A stretch of DNA of 64,000 bases from an uncultured Sutterella sp. GTDB lineage: Bacteria; Pseudomonadota; Gammaproteobacteria; Burkholderiales; Burkholderiaceae_F. Every line of letters starts with the position of its first letter. The stretch's first letter is position 1. The notes under the pieces are model-generated. The model was not told where the DNA came from. It was given only the letters and a program-made list of their open reading frames with translations, and did no database searches. The DNA lies in assembly GCA_900543805.1 (NCBI GenBank), contig UQTE01000011.1, forward strand, positions 1-64,000. The letters are read 5' to 3'. Below are positions 14,825-23,556 of the stretch, one piece after another. The position numbers and the translations under genes are program-made.

Positions 14825-17083
14825 ATGCATCACAAGCTTCGTTTTGCCGTCGCCGCAGCGCTTGCCTTCGGGTGCATCGCGCTCTTCGGCCTCGCCATCT
14901 CGAGCGCCGACCCGACTCTCTTTGACGGGTACTACCCCGTTCTTCTGATCCTCAACGTCTTTCTCGTCATCACGCTCTTCGGCACCGTGGTGGCGATGGG
15001 CTGGCAGCTGATGCGCCGCTACCGGGCGGGGATCTTCGGCTCCAAGCTCACGGTTCGCCTTACGCTCTCGACCATGGTCCTCGCGGTGGTGCCGACCATC
15101 GTGCTCTTCTTCATTTCAAGCGCCTTCATTGCGCGAAGCATCGAAGCGTGGTTCGACGTGCGCGTCGAGCGCGCGCTCGAGAGCGGCGTCACCATCACCC
15201 GAAGCATTCTGTCGAGACAGCAGGCCGACACGGAGGAAGAAGCCCGACGGATCGCCCAAACCCTGCGCAACGTCCCGCAGTCGCTTCTGATGGGAGAACT
15301 TCTGCAGCAGGTCGAACATCTTCAGGGCGCCGACGCCCTCGTTCTGACGGGCAATCTCACCGCCGTCGCGGCCGCTTCGGGCTCGAAGCTCGACCTCATT
15401 CTTCCGAGCATGCCCGGACACCTGCAGATTCAGGCCGCCAAGAATACCGGCATCTACTCGACAGTGGACGGCGACATCTTCGAGGCGGGCGAACAGAATC
15501 CCGACGCCGCCCTCTCGATCCGCGTCATCGTGCCGATCCCGAACGACGGCTACCTCTCGGACTCGTTCGGCGGCGGACTTTTGGGAAACGCCCGCACGGA
15601 ACCGCTCTACCTGCAGCTCATCCGACCGGTCGAATCGTCCGTCACCGAAAACGCGGCCGAACTGCTTGCGGGCTACCGCGACTATCAGGAACTTCTCTTT
15701 TCCCGCGATTCGCTGCGCACGATTTACGGCACGACCCTCACGATCACGCTGCTTCTCACCGCCTTCGGCGCCATCGTCGCGGCCATCTCGTTTGCAAAGC
15801 GCGCGGCCCAGCCGCTCGCGCAACTCGCGCGCGGCACGCGCCGCGTGGCCGAGGGCGTCTTCCAGCCGATCCGGGAGTTTTCCGGGAGCGACGAAATCAA
15901 CACGCTCACGCAGTCCTTCAACGCGATGATCGGGCAGCTCTCCGAAGCCCATCAGTCGCTCGAACGGCAGCGACGGACGGCCGAGCAGGCGCAGGCCTAC
16001 CTCGAGCGCGTCCTCGCCACGATTTCCTCGGGCGTGATCGTCTTTGACGCCGACCTTACGCTCGTGACGAGCAACGACGCCGCCCACCGCATGCTCGGCG
16101 ACCGCTGCTGCGCCGTCGGTTCGCAACTGCGGGAGACTGAACCGACGCTCGCCGCCACGCTCTGCCGCGAACGCGACAAACGCCGCGCGGACGAACCCTT
16201 CTCGTTTGAGTTTGAACTCCAACGCTCGCCGCGCAACATGCCGCTTTTCCTGCGCATCGCGCCCATGCCGCTCGGCGCGCAGACGGGGCTCGTCGTCGTG
16301 TTCGACGACATTTCGCCCATCGTGGAGGCGCAGCGCTCGGCCGCCTGGGGCGAAGTGGCCCGTCGCCTCGCGCACGAAATCAAAAATCCGCTCACGCCCA
16401 TCCGGCTCTCCGCGGAACGCCTCGAGTGGAAGCTTGCCGACAAGCTCACGGATCCCGCCGATCTTTCGCTTCTGCAGCGTACGACGGGCACCATCATCAC
16501 GCAGGTCGACGCCCTCAAGACCATGGTGGACGACTTCCGGCAGTTCGCCCGGATTCCCGACGCGCGTCCGAAGGCGGTCGTTTTCGACGAGTTCCTCTTC
16601 GAGGTGGTGTCTCTCTACCACTCGGCGGGCATGCCCGTCATCTTCCGTCCCGGCGCCCTCGGGTGCCGCGTCATGATCGACGTCGGACAGTGGAAGCAGA
16701 TTTTTCACAATCTCGTGAGCAACAGCGTCGACGCCATGGCGGACGTGGAAAAGCCCCGCATCGTCATCACGACGGAGGCGCTCTCCCGAGACAACGAACC
16801 CGCTCCCTACGCCATCCGCCTTCTCCTGAAGGACAACGGCTCCGGATTCAGTGAGACGATTCTCTCGCACGCCTTCGAGCCGTACGTCACCACCAAGGAA
16901 ACGGGTACGGGGCTTGGCCTTCCCATGGTCAAAAAGATTTTGGACAACCACGGCGCCTCCATCCAGCTTTCGAACCGCACGGACGCCCCCTGCGGCGCCC
17001 AAGTGGAGATCATCGTCCAGGCCGTGCAGGACGACGCCGACGGCGGAACGGCCGAAACCGAACCCGACCGCACCATAAGGTAA
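14825..17083 (+). CDS. ntrY: NtrY-type sensor histidine kinase
   Basis: 752-residue membrane kinase. Three N-terminal membrane helices (about 7-26, 38-58, 78-101), a periplasmic sensor region, a fourth helix near 300-320, a HAMP linker, a PAS domain (about 395-500), a HisKA box with phospho-accepting H517 (RLAHEIKNPLTPI) and an ATPase domain (NSVDAM, DNGSGF, GTGLGLPMVKKI). This is the full NtrY layout. It should autophosphorylate and pass phosphate to the regulator encoded 20 bases downstream. The signal sensed is unknown; in other proteobacteria NtrYX responds to nitrogen or redox state and affects the envelope. Confidence 0.92.
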   Translation: MHHKLRFAVAAALAFGCIALFGLAISSADPTLFDGYYPVLLILNVFLVITLFGTVVAMGWQLMRRYRAGIFGSKLTVRLTLSTMVLAVVPTIVLFFISSAFIARSIEAWFDVRVERALESGVTITRSILSRQQADTEEEARRIAQTLRNVPQSLLMGELLQQVEHLQGADALVLTGNLTAVAAASGSKLDLILPSMPGHLQIQAAKNTGIYSTVDGDIFEAGEQNPDAALSIRVIVPIPNDGYLSDSFGGGLLGNARTEPLYLQLIRPVESSVTENAAELLAGYRDYQELLFSRDSLRTIYGTTLTITLLLTAFGAIVAAISFAKRAAQPLAQLARGTRRVAEGVFQPIREFSGSDEINTLTQSFNAMIGQLSEAHQSLERQRRTAEQAQAYLERVLATISSGVIVFDADLTLVTSNDAAHRMLGDRCCAVGSQLRETEPTLAATLCRERDKRRADEPFSFEFELQRSPRNMPLFLRIAPMPLGAQTGLVVVFDDISPIVEAQRSAAWGEVARRLAHEIKNPLTPIRLSAERLEWKLADKLTDPADLSLLQRTTGTIITQVDALKTMVDDFRQFARIPDARPKAVVFDEFLFEVVSLYHSAGMPVIFRPGALGCRVMIDVGQWKQIFHNLVSNSVDAMADVEKPRIVITTEALSRDNEPAPYAIRLLLKDNGSGFSETILSHAFEPYVTTKETGTGLGLPMVKKILDNHGASIQLSNRTDAPCGAQVEIIVQAVQDDADGGTAETEPDRTIR

Positions 17084-17103
17084 AATCGAATTCTTCGAGT
17101 TCC

Positions 17104-18723
17104 GTGACGACCATGATCAAGATTCTCATCGTTGATGACGAAAGCGGCATCCGCTCCCTGCTCTCGGAAATTCTTTCCGAAGAGGGATTTCTCGTGTACG
17201 AGGCGCCCGACGCGGCGCACGCGCGGCAGATGCTCGCCAAGGAAACCTTCAACCTGATCCTTCTCGACATCTGGATGCCCGACACCGACGGCATCACGCT
17301 ACTCAAGGAGTGGGTGGGACGCAATCTGCTGCGCACCACCTCCGTGGTCGTCATGTCGGGGCACGGCACCATTGAAACGGCCATGGAAGCCGTCAAGCTC
17401 GGCGCCAAGGACTTCCTGGAAAAGCCGATTTCGATGAAGCGCCTCCTTGAAACGGTGCACGGCGTCATTCAGGAATGGATCGCCACGCACGCCCAGCCCG
17501 CCGCCCATGCGGCGGCGCCCGCGGCGAAGCCTACCGTTCAGACCGTCCGTTCTCCAGCACCGACGGCCGGCCGTCCCTCGGCGCCCGCGCCTGCACAGTC
17601 CGGGCATCCCGCCGTGCGCGACTTTACGGTCAACGGCAGGAAGGTGCCCGCGCGCTCCGACAAAAAGCTTCGGCAACTCTTCGACAATTTCCGCCGCAGC
17701 CTCAACGAGGATCTGACGCGCTCGCGCTCCCCGGAAGACCTGTACGGCGAAATCACGGAGCGCCGCAAGGAAACACGGGGCGGCCCGAACTACATCCTCA
17801 AGATGCTCGCGGAACTCCTGCGGGACATCGTGTGCACGCACCCCGAGTACGAATCGGCCGACTGGATGCTCAGTTCCGCCAACCGGGCCCTCAAGCGTCG
17901 GTATTTCTCGCGCTTTCTCTCGATCATGAAGGGCCGCATGAAGTCCCGTCAAATCGGACTTCCGCACGGGCGCTACCACGACCAGGCGATCCGCACGAAG
18001 GCGGACGGCTCCCCGTCCGGTCTCCCGTCGGAGCCCGAACTGGCGCTGCAGCGGTCGCTCGAATTTCTCTCGAACCTCAACCGCATCGACAGCCCGCTGC
18101 CCGGCGTCAAGGACATCACGGTTCTGCCCGAACCGGTGTACAACGCCGAGTCCGAACGCGACTACGCCGAAGTTCGCGACGTAAAGGACGACGACCGCAA
18201 GGATGACGAGCTCTTCGACACCAAGGATCAGTTCTGCGTCGATTTTTCGGAACGCTTCTGTCCCACGCCGCTCGCCTTTCCGGAACTCAACCCCAAGAGC
18301 CTGCACAGACAGCTGCGCGACGCCGTCGCCATGACGGTGCTCCCGAAGATGCCGCTCGTCTACGTGCGCGCCTACAACCTCCTGCTCGACTACAACATGC
18401 CCGTGCGAAAGGTGCGCGACCAGGTGGAGCGGAGTTATTTCCTCACGCACCTCTTGCAGGCGAACCTGCGCGTGGTCGAGGCGGCGCGCACCGTCGGCGT
18501 GGAACGCACGCACCTCTACCGCAAGCTCAAGCGGCACGGCATCATCCCGAAGGAACTCAACCAGGAGGCCAACGGACGAATCCGAGAACTCCGAGAAGAG
18601 CGCGCCAAAGCGGAAAAGGAAAGGCGCGAACAGGAACGGGCCGCCGCGAGAAACAATAAAAAATCCGGCGGTGCGACCCGAAACGCCCGGTCCCGCAAAA
18701 CCGCCGGAAACAAGAAGTCCTGA
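17104..18723 (+). CDS. NtrX-like response regulator lacking the sigma-54 AAA+ domain
   Basis: 539 residues. The receiver domain (about 1-125) is complete: DD at 11-12, phospho-acceptor D55 in LLDIWMPD, VMSGHG and the conserved lysine in FLEKPI. An Ala/Pro-rich linker follows to about 175. Residues 180-430 are not the AAA+ domain expected in NtrX: no Walker A GESGTGKE and no GAFTGA loop can be found. Instead there is an unfamiliar, mostly charged region with an acidic stretch (DVKDDDRKDDE). The C-terminus returns to the NtrX pattern with a Fis-type helix-turn-helix (441-480; VEAARTVGVERTHLYRKLKRHGI) and then a basic coiled tail. The start is GTG at 17104 or ATG at 17113. Partner of NtrY by position. 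Confidence 0.8.
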   Translation: MTTMIKILIVDDESGIRSLLSEILSEEGFLVYEAPDAAHARQMLAKETFNLILLDIWMPDTDGITLLKEWVGRNLLRTTSVVVMSGHGTIETAMEAVKLGAKDFLEKPISMKRLLETVHGVIQEWIATHAQPAAHAAAPAAKPTVQTVRSPAPTAGRPSAPAPAQSGHPAVRDFTVNGRKVPARSDKKLRQLFDNFRRSLNEDLTRSRSPEDLYGEITERRKETRGGPNYILKMLAELLRDIVCTHPEYESADWMLSSANRALKRRYFSRFLSIMKGRMKSRQIGLPHGRYHDQAIRTKADGSPSGLPSEPELALQRSLEFLSNLNRIDSPLPGVKDITVLPEPVYNAESERDYAEVRDVKDDDRKDDELFDTKDQFCVDFSERFCPTPLAFPELNPKSLHRQLRDAVAMTVLPKMPLVYVRAYNLLLDYNMPVRKVRDQVERSYFLTHLLQANLRVVEAARTVGVERTHLYRKLKRHGIIPKELNQEANGRIRELREERAKAEKERREQERAAARNNKKSGGATRNARSRKTAGNKKS

Positions 18724-18745
18724 GCCCGCGCTCTTCGGGGAGGCT

Positions 18746-19123
18746 TCAGTGAGGCTTCCCCCACATCACCGGCTCTTCATGTCGGATGGCTCGCTCGATC
18801 ATGCTACGCAGAGGCTGCATGCGCTGAAAGAGCTGCACGATCTCCTTGCGGGCGTTTTGACGGTCCTCTTCGTCCATGCGCTCCTCCTCTTCGAAGCTCG
18901 CCGTGCGGCGCTCCGAATCCCGAGCGGCCTCGCTCTGACGAAAACGTTCCTTGTCCCGCTCGGAAACCTCGTTGAGCCGACGCAGCACGTCGGGCAGTTC
19001 CTCGGCGGACCAGGCGCCTTCGTTTCGCCAGGGCTCCCCGATTTCCTTGAAGATCTTTCGGACCACGTCCTCAAAAATGATGAAGGGGCCCGTTGCGCGG
19101 CAACTGAACATGATCAACGCCAT
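18746..19123 (-). CDS. DUF1840 family protein
   Basis: 125-residue cytoplasmic protein on the minus strand, convergent with the NtrX-like gene. It starts MALIMFSCRATGPFIIFEDVV, has the central helical EELPDVLRRLNE segment, a charged middle and the family ending PLRSMIERAIRHEEPVMW. These are the landmarks of DUF1840. The start at 19123 has GGAG six bases upstream; a longer open frame runs through it on the same strand but is only antisense to the next gene. Function unknown; the family is largely restricted to betaproteobacteria. Confidence 0.85.
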   Translation of the reverse strand: MALIMFSCRATGPFIIFEDVVRKIFKEIGEPWRNEGAWSAEELPDVLRRLNEVSERDKERFRQSEAARDSERRTASFEEEERMDEEDRQNARKEIVQLFQRMQPLRSMIERAIRHEEPVMWGKPH

Positions 19124-19201
19124 ATCTTCTCCGTAAATTTCAGTACACTTGGCCTGTATTGTAGGCCCGACGGGCCTCTTTGAACGACTTTCGAGATCTT
19201 C

Positions 19202-19888
19202 ATGGCAAATCCCTTCGACAAGCCCCTCACCGACGACGAATTTGTGGAAATCGGCGAACTGCTCGCCTCGATTCCCGAACCCTTCGAACCCATGGAACCC
19301 GATCGCATGGACGGTTTTCTCACGGCTCTCCTGCTCCTGCCCGAAGAACCGAGTCCTCAGGCCTGGATGCCCTGGATTTTCGACGCCGAAGGCCGTCCCG
19401 AAGCGAAACTCGCGGACGAGCGCGATCAGGACCGCCTCGAAGAACTCGTTTACCGCCGCTACCGCTCGATCGACCGAACGATCTGCCAGCGCAAGCCGCT
19501 CGATCCGATTCTTTACGAAATCGAAGACGAACGCGGACACGCCGTGCGCGGCTGGGAAGGCATCGCCGCGGTCGAACCCTTCGCCGTCGGCTTCTGGGAA
19601 GCGGCCGACCGTTGGCCGGGACTGCTCGACCATGAGGATCCCCTTGTGCAGAGCGCGCTTCTCGGCATCCTGCGTCATCTCCCCGACGATCTCGCGGGCG
19701 ACCTTTTGGATGTGAAGCACGACCTCGAACTCGAAAGTCCCTTGGAAAACCTCGATCAGACGGTCGAAGACATCGCCGTGAGCGTAGCGGAAATCGCTTC
19801 GGTCACGCGCGGCATCTCGCTCGACGCCCCCGAACGGACGCCGAAGAAGCCCGTCCGAAAGGGACCCGCGCGTCACGGCAGACGCTGA
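19202..19888 (+). CDS. UPF0149 family protein (YgfB/YecA-like)
   Basis: 228-residue soluble protein. LTDDEFVEIGELLASIP, MEPDRMDGFLTALLLLPEEP, WMPWIFDAEG and the helical second half fit UPF0149. It lacks the C-terminal SEC-C zinc motif seen in YecA; instead it ends with a short basic tail (KKPVRKGPARHGRR). Divergent from the DUF1840 gene and overlapping the end of the convergent ampG gene by 16 bases. A small hairpin (AGGCCC GAC GGGCCT) lies in its leader at about 19163-19177. Function is not known for this subgroup. Confidence 0.75.
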   Translation: MANPFDKPLTDDEFVEIGELLASIPEPFEPMEPDRMDGFLTALLLLPEEPSPQAWMPWIFDAEGRPEAKLADERDQDRLEELVYRRYRSIDRTICQRKPLDPILYEIEDERGHAVRGWEGIAAVEPFAVGFWEAADRWPGLLDHEDPLVQSALLGILRHLPDDLAGDLLDVKHDLELESPLENLDQTVEDIAVSVAEIASVTRGISLDAPERTPKKPVRKGPARHGRR

Positions 19889-21195
19889 GCGTCGAAGTCC
19901 GGAAGCGACTTGGCGAGCCGAGCGATCAGGAAGACGACGGGCAGGCCCAGAAGCGCGGTGAAGAGAAAGAATCCCGAGTAGCCCAGAGCGTTGACGGCCA
20001 CGCCCGCAAAGCCCGCCAAGAATTTCGGGATGAGCACCATGATGGAGCTCAAAAGCGCGTATTGCGTCGCCGAGTAAGCCCGGCTCGTGAGACCCGCCAG
20101 AAAGGCGAGGAAGGCGACGGTGGCGAGCCCAGCCGCCAGATTGTCCGCGCAGACGACGGCGATGAGTCCGTAGCGGCTCGGACCGATCGTGGCCAGAAAC
20201 GAAAAGAGCAGATTCGTGCAGGCCGCAAGAAGGCCGCCCAGCATGAGGCTGCGGAGGACACCGAGACGATAGGTCACCACGCCCCCCGCAAAGGCGCCCA
20301 GAAGCGTCATGAGGACGCCGAACACCTTGGAGATCGCCGCCACCTCTTCTTTCGTGTAGCCGAGGTCGGCGTAAAAGGGATTCGCCATCACCCCCATCAC
20401 CACGTCGGCGATGCGGTAGAGCGCCACGACGGAGAGAACGAGTCCCGTGATCTTGCCGTAGCGATGCGCAAAGTCCTTGAGCGGCGCAACGAAGTCCTCG
20501 AGAAACTTCTCCCGCAGGCCTCGTGAGGGCGCCGGCGCCGCCGGGGCGGGCGCCTCCTTCGAGAGAAGGGTCGCAACGATGCCCGCGACGGACGAAACCG
20601 CCATGACAGCGTAGCTCACCTGCCAGGCGGCCGGGTCATAACCTTCGGCCGTCGACGCCCAGGCCGCGACCGCCAGGGCACCCGCGCCCGACCAGATCAT
20701 GGCGAGGCGGTATCCCGCCTGATACATGGCGGCGAGCGCCGCCTGATTCTTCACCTCCGACGATTCGATGCGGTAGGCGTCGAGCGCAATGTCCTGCGTG
20801 GCCGAAGCAAAGCCCGTAAAAAGGGCCCAGACGGCGGTCAGAGTCAGACTTTCGGCCGGGTCGCTTGCGGCAAGCGCGCAGAGTCCCGCGACAACTCCCG
20901 CCTGCGAGAGAAGCATCCACGCCCTGCGCCGCCCCAAACGCTCCGTGAGAAAGGGGATGCGCTTGTGGTCGACCCAAGGAGCCCACATCCACTTGAGCGC
21001 GTATACCATCCCCACCCAGGAGAGAAAACCGATGGTGGCGAGATCGACGCTCGCCTCGCGCATCCAAAAGCTGAGGGTCCCGAAAATCAAAAGGTTCGGC
21101 AGTCCCGTGCTGAAGCCGAGACAAAGCATCAGAATCGACGGTCGGTTTCCGTAGAGGCGCCACGTCGAGAGGCAATACGCGGAGATTCGCTGCAC
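19873..21195 (-). CDS. ampG: AmpG-type muropeptide permease (MFS)
   Basis: 440-residue inner-membrane transporter with about 12-14 hydrophobic segments. Family signs are the N-terminal LMLCLGFSTGLPNLLIFGTLSFWM, the loop WAPWVDHKRIP and ATQDIALDAYRIE, all typical of AmpG, which imports anhydromuropeptides for cell-wall recycling. Translation probably starts at the GTG (21195), one base after the rsuA stop, with a G-rich binding site inside the end of rsuA, so it is coupled to rsuA. The last codons overlap the convergent UPF0149 gene. Confidence 0.88.
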   Translation of the reverse strand: MQRISAYCLSTWRLYGNRPSILMLCLGFSTGLPNLLIFGTLSFWMREASVDLATIGFLSWVGMVYALKWMWAPWVDHKRIPFLTERLGRRRAWMLLSQAGVVAGLCALAASDPAESLTLTAVWALFTGFASATQDIALDAYRIESSEVKNQAALAAMYQAGYRLAMIWSGAGALAVAAWASTAEGYDPAAWQVSYAVMAVSSVAGIVATLLSKEAPAPAAPAPSRGLREKFLEDFVAPLKDFAHRYGKITGLVLSVVALYRIADVVMGVMANPFYADLGYTKEEVAAISKVFGVLMTLLGAFAGGVVTYRLGVLRSLMLGGLLAACTNLLFSFLATIGPSRYGLIAVVCADNLAAGLATVAFLAFLAGLTSRAYSATQYALLSSIMVLIPKFLAGFAGVAVNALGYSGFFLFTALLGLPVVFLIARLAKSLPDFDAQRLP

Positions 21196-21196
21196 C

Positions 21197-21895
21197 TCAG
21201 CCCCCCAGCACCGCCTCGGGGCCCGAGAGCCAAACCCACTTTCCGGGCTCCAGATCCTCGGGCAGACGATAGGTGCCGAAGGACGAGCGGTGAAGCGCCT
21301 CCACCCGGTTCGAGGCCGCCGCCACCATGCGCTTGACCTGATGGTATTTCCCCTCCGTGAGGGTCATGCGGATGTGCCGTTCGTCCACGAGTTCAACGTC
21401 CTTGGCGCACACGGGCTTGGGTGAGTCGTCGAGCACGACGCCCGTGCGGAGTTTTTCGCAAAACGCTTCCGTCGCCGGATGCTTCAACGTCACCTCGTAG
21501 ACCTTGGAGACGTGACGCTTCGGATGAATGAGCCGGTGCAGAAGACGGCCGTCGTCGGTGAAGAGCAAAACGCCCGTCGTATCGACGTCGAGGCGTCCGA
21601 CGGGCTGTACGCCGCGGCGACGCAGAGGCGCGGGAAGAAGCGTCATGACGGAGGGATGCGCCGAGGGCTTGAGCGAGCACTCGTAGCCCGCGGGCTTGTG
21701 AAGGGCCAGAATCGCCTTTTCTCGATAGGGCCAGGACTCTCCGCGCACGACAAAGGCGAGACCTTCGGTTTCAAAGTCCTCGTCCGGATCGTCGCGGACC
21801 ACGCCCCCGATCTCCACGAGACCGCTTCGGGCAATCGCCCGGCAGTCGTGGCGCGTGCCGAAGCCCTGGGTAAAAAGGATGTCTTCAAGGATCAT
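21197..21895 (-). CDS. rsuA: 16S rRNA pseudouridine(516) synthase
   Basis: Pseudouridine synthase of the RsuA family, 232 residues. The catalytic motif GRLDVDTTGVLLFTDDG carries the essential aspartate. The N-terminal S4 domain is present (ILEDILFTQGFGTRHDCRAI), and LTEGKYHQVKRM is the conserved RNA-facing segment. It lies between xth (9-base gap) and ampG (1-base gap) in a minus-strand set. The S4 domain and motif spacing favour RsuA over RluE/RluF, but exact site specificity is inferred. Confidence 0.88.
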   Translation of the reverse strand: MILEDILFTQGFGTRHDCRAIARSGLVEIGGVVRDDPDEDFETEGLAFVVRGESWPYREKAILALHKPAGYECSLKPSAHPSVMTLLPAPLRRRGVQPVGRLDVDTTGVLLFTDDGRLLHRLIHPKRHVSKVYEVTLKHPATEAFCEKLRTGVVLDDSPKPVCAKDVELVDERHIRMTLTEGKYHQVKRMVAAASNRVEALHRSSFGTYRLPEDLEPGKWVWLSGPEAVLGG

Positions 21896-21904
21896 GCGTT
21901 CACC

Positions 21905-22681
21905 TCAGAGGGGCCATTCGTAGCGGATCGTGAGCGGCGCGTGGTCGGAGAATTTCTCCGCCGCGTAAATGTCCGTTTCCCGCGCCTTTTCGGCGATGCC
22001 CGGCGTTCCGACCTGATAGTCGATGCGCCAGCCGACGTTCTTCTCGCGGGCCCGGCCGCGCTGACTCCACCAGGTGTAGCGGTCGGGATTCGGATCCAGA
22101 CGGCGGAAGACGTCCACCCAGCCGCACTCGTCAAAGAGCTTCGTCATCCAGGCGCGCTCTTCGGGCAGGAAGCCCGAGTGATCGCGGTTGCTCTTCCAGT
22201 TCTTCAGGTCGATTTCCTTGTGGGCGATGTTGAAGTCGCCGCAGAGGAGAAACTCCCGCTTTTCTTCGCGAAGCCGATCGAGATGCGGCAGGAAGGCTTC
22301 AAGAAAGCGGAATTTCGACGCCTGTCGGTCGTCGTTCATGGAGCCCGACGGGAAGTAGACGGAAATGATGCTGAGATTTTCCAAATCCACCCGAACGTAG
22401 CGTCCCTCGTTGTCGAATTCCGGAACGCCGAAACCCGTCGCCACCGACACAACCGGAAGGCGCGTCCAGACGGCGCAGCCCGAATACCCCTTGCGCGCGG
22501 CGAAGTGGAAGAAAGGTTCGTATCCGGCGGGACAGCGGACGTCGCCCGAGAGATCCGCGTCCTGAGCCTTGAGCTCCTGAAGACAGAGCACGTCGACGTC
22601 GTGCGAGAGGAACCAGGGAAGAAAACCCTTGGTGACGGCGGATCGGATGCCGTTGGCGTTGAAGGAAGTTACGGTGAGCAT
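21905..22681 (-). CDS. xth: Exodeoxyribonuclease III
   Basis: 258-residue AP endonuclease/3'-5' exonuclease of base-excision repair. The active-site set is visible: FNANGIRS, CLQELKAQ (metal-binding glutamate), YFPSGS, LCGDFNIAH (catalytic aspartate and asparagine), WRIDYQ and the final SDHAPL histidine. Its start is 93 bases from the divergent pyrE start, the usual betaproteobacterial pairing. Confidence 0.94.
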   Translation of the reverse strand: MLTVTSFNANGIRSAVTKGFLPWFLSHDVDVLCLQELKAQDADLSGDVRCPAGYEPFFHFAARKGYSGCAVWTRLPVVSVATGFGVPEFDNEGRYVRVDLENLSIISVYFPSGSMNDDRQASKFRFLEAFLPHLDRLREEKREFLLCGDFNIAHKEIDLKNWKSNRDHSGFLPEERAWMTKLFDECGWVDVFRRLDPNPDRYTWWSQRGRAREKNVGWRIDYQVGTPGIAEKARETDIYAAEKFSDHAPLTIRYEWPL

Positions 22682-22774
22682 GGATCAAATCAAAAAGCGC
22701 TAGAATAGACGGATTTTAATCGTTTCCCTCTCCGTCGGCCCCAACGGGAAGGCGGTTCTTGCAGACCTTTTGCC

Positions 22775-23449
22775 ATGACGATTCAGCAACAATTCATCGA
22801 ATTTGCGCTTCAGTCCAACGTTCTCCGCTTCGGAGAATTCAAAACCAAGGCCGGGCGTCTTTCTCCGTACTTCTTCAACGCCGGTTTGTTCAACACCGGC
22901 TCCCTCCTGGACCGCCTCGGTGAGTTTTACGCGAAGACCCTGCTGGCCGCCAAGGAAGAGGGCCGCATCGAATTCGACATGATCTTCGGGCCCGCCTACA
23001 AGGGCGTTCCGCTCGCCGCGTCCGTCGCCATCAACCTCTCGCGCCTCGGCTGCGACGTGCCCTGGGCCTTCAACCGCAAGGAAGCCAAGGACCACGGCGA
23101 AGGCGGCGTCATCGTCGGCGCCCCCCTCAAGGGGAAGGTCGTCATCATCGACGACGTCATCAGCGCGGGCACGTCGATCCGCGAATCCGTCAAGATCATC
23201 CAACAGTGCGGCGCCGAACCTTCGGGCGTTCTGATCGCGCTCGACCGTCAGGAACGCGGCGGCAATGCGGAAGTGCTCACGGAAACCTCCGCCGTGCAGG
23301 ACGTCGAAAAGACCTTCGGCTTCCACGTCGCCTCCATCATTACGCTCTCGGACCTGCTCTCCTTCATGAACGGCGACTCCGCCGCCGCGCAGGCCGTCGC
23401 GGAATTCCATCCGGCCGTTCGCGCCTACCGCGACCGCTACGGCGCCTGA
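22775..23449 (+). CDS. pyrE: Orotate phosphoribosyltransferase
   Basis: Transfers ribose-5-phosphate from PRPP to orotate in pyrimidine synthesis; 224 residues. [21 protein letters not shown] is the family N-terminal region (about residues 21-41), [11 protein letters not shown] binds orotate/PRPP, and [13 protein letters not shown] is the PRPP loop. A TAGAAT box at 22701-22706 is a plausible -10. Single-gene unit closed by a strong terminator. Confidence 0.96.
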   Translation: MTIQQQFIEFALQSNVLRFGEFKTKAGRLSPYFFNAGLFNTGSLLDRLGEFYAKTLLAAKEEGRIEFDMIFGPAYKGVPLAASVAINLSRLGCDVPWAFNRKEAKDHGEGGVIVGAPLKGKVVIIDDVISAGTSIRESVKIIQQCGAEPSGVLIALDRQERGGNAEVLTETSAVQDVEKTFGFHVASIITLSDLLSFMNGDSAAAQAVAEFHPAVRAYRDRYGA

Positions 23450-23496
23450 TTTCCGGACTTCGGGGTTCGCCCGGGCGAACCCCCTCCGCAGACGTT

Positions 23497-23532
23497 AAAA
23501 AACCCGCTCTCTCTCAAGAAAGCGGGTTTTTT
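23497..23532. terminator. Bidirectional terminator between pyrE and gatB
   Basis: A 12-pair stem (23497-23508 with 23521-23532) built from AAAAAACCCGCT and its complement with a 12-base loop; the T runs on both strands make it work for pyrE (plus) and gatB (minus). Just upstream, 23462-23483 is a perfect 22-base palindrome (GGGGTTCGCCC and its complement), a second possible hairpin after pyrE. Confidence 0.85.
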
Positions 23533-23556
23533 GTTGGAGGGAAGCCTCCTTCAGGT

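Noticed and set aside
19124..19876. Extension of the DUF1840 frame far upstream on the minus strand
   Set aside because: The extension is antisense to the UPF0149 gene; the real start at 19123 has a good ribosome binding site and the family N-terminus.
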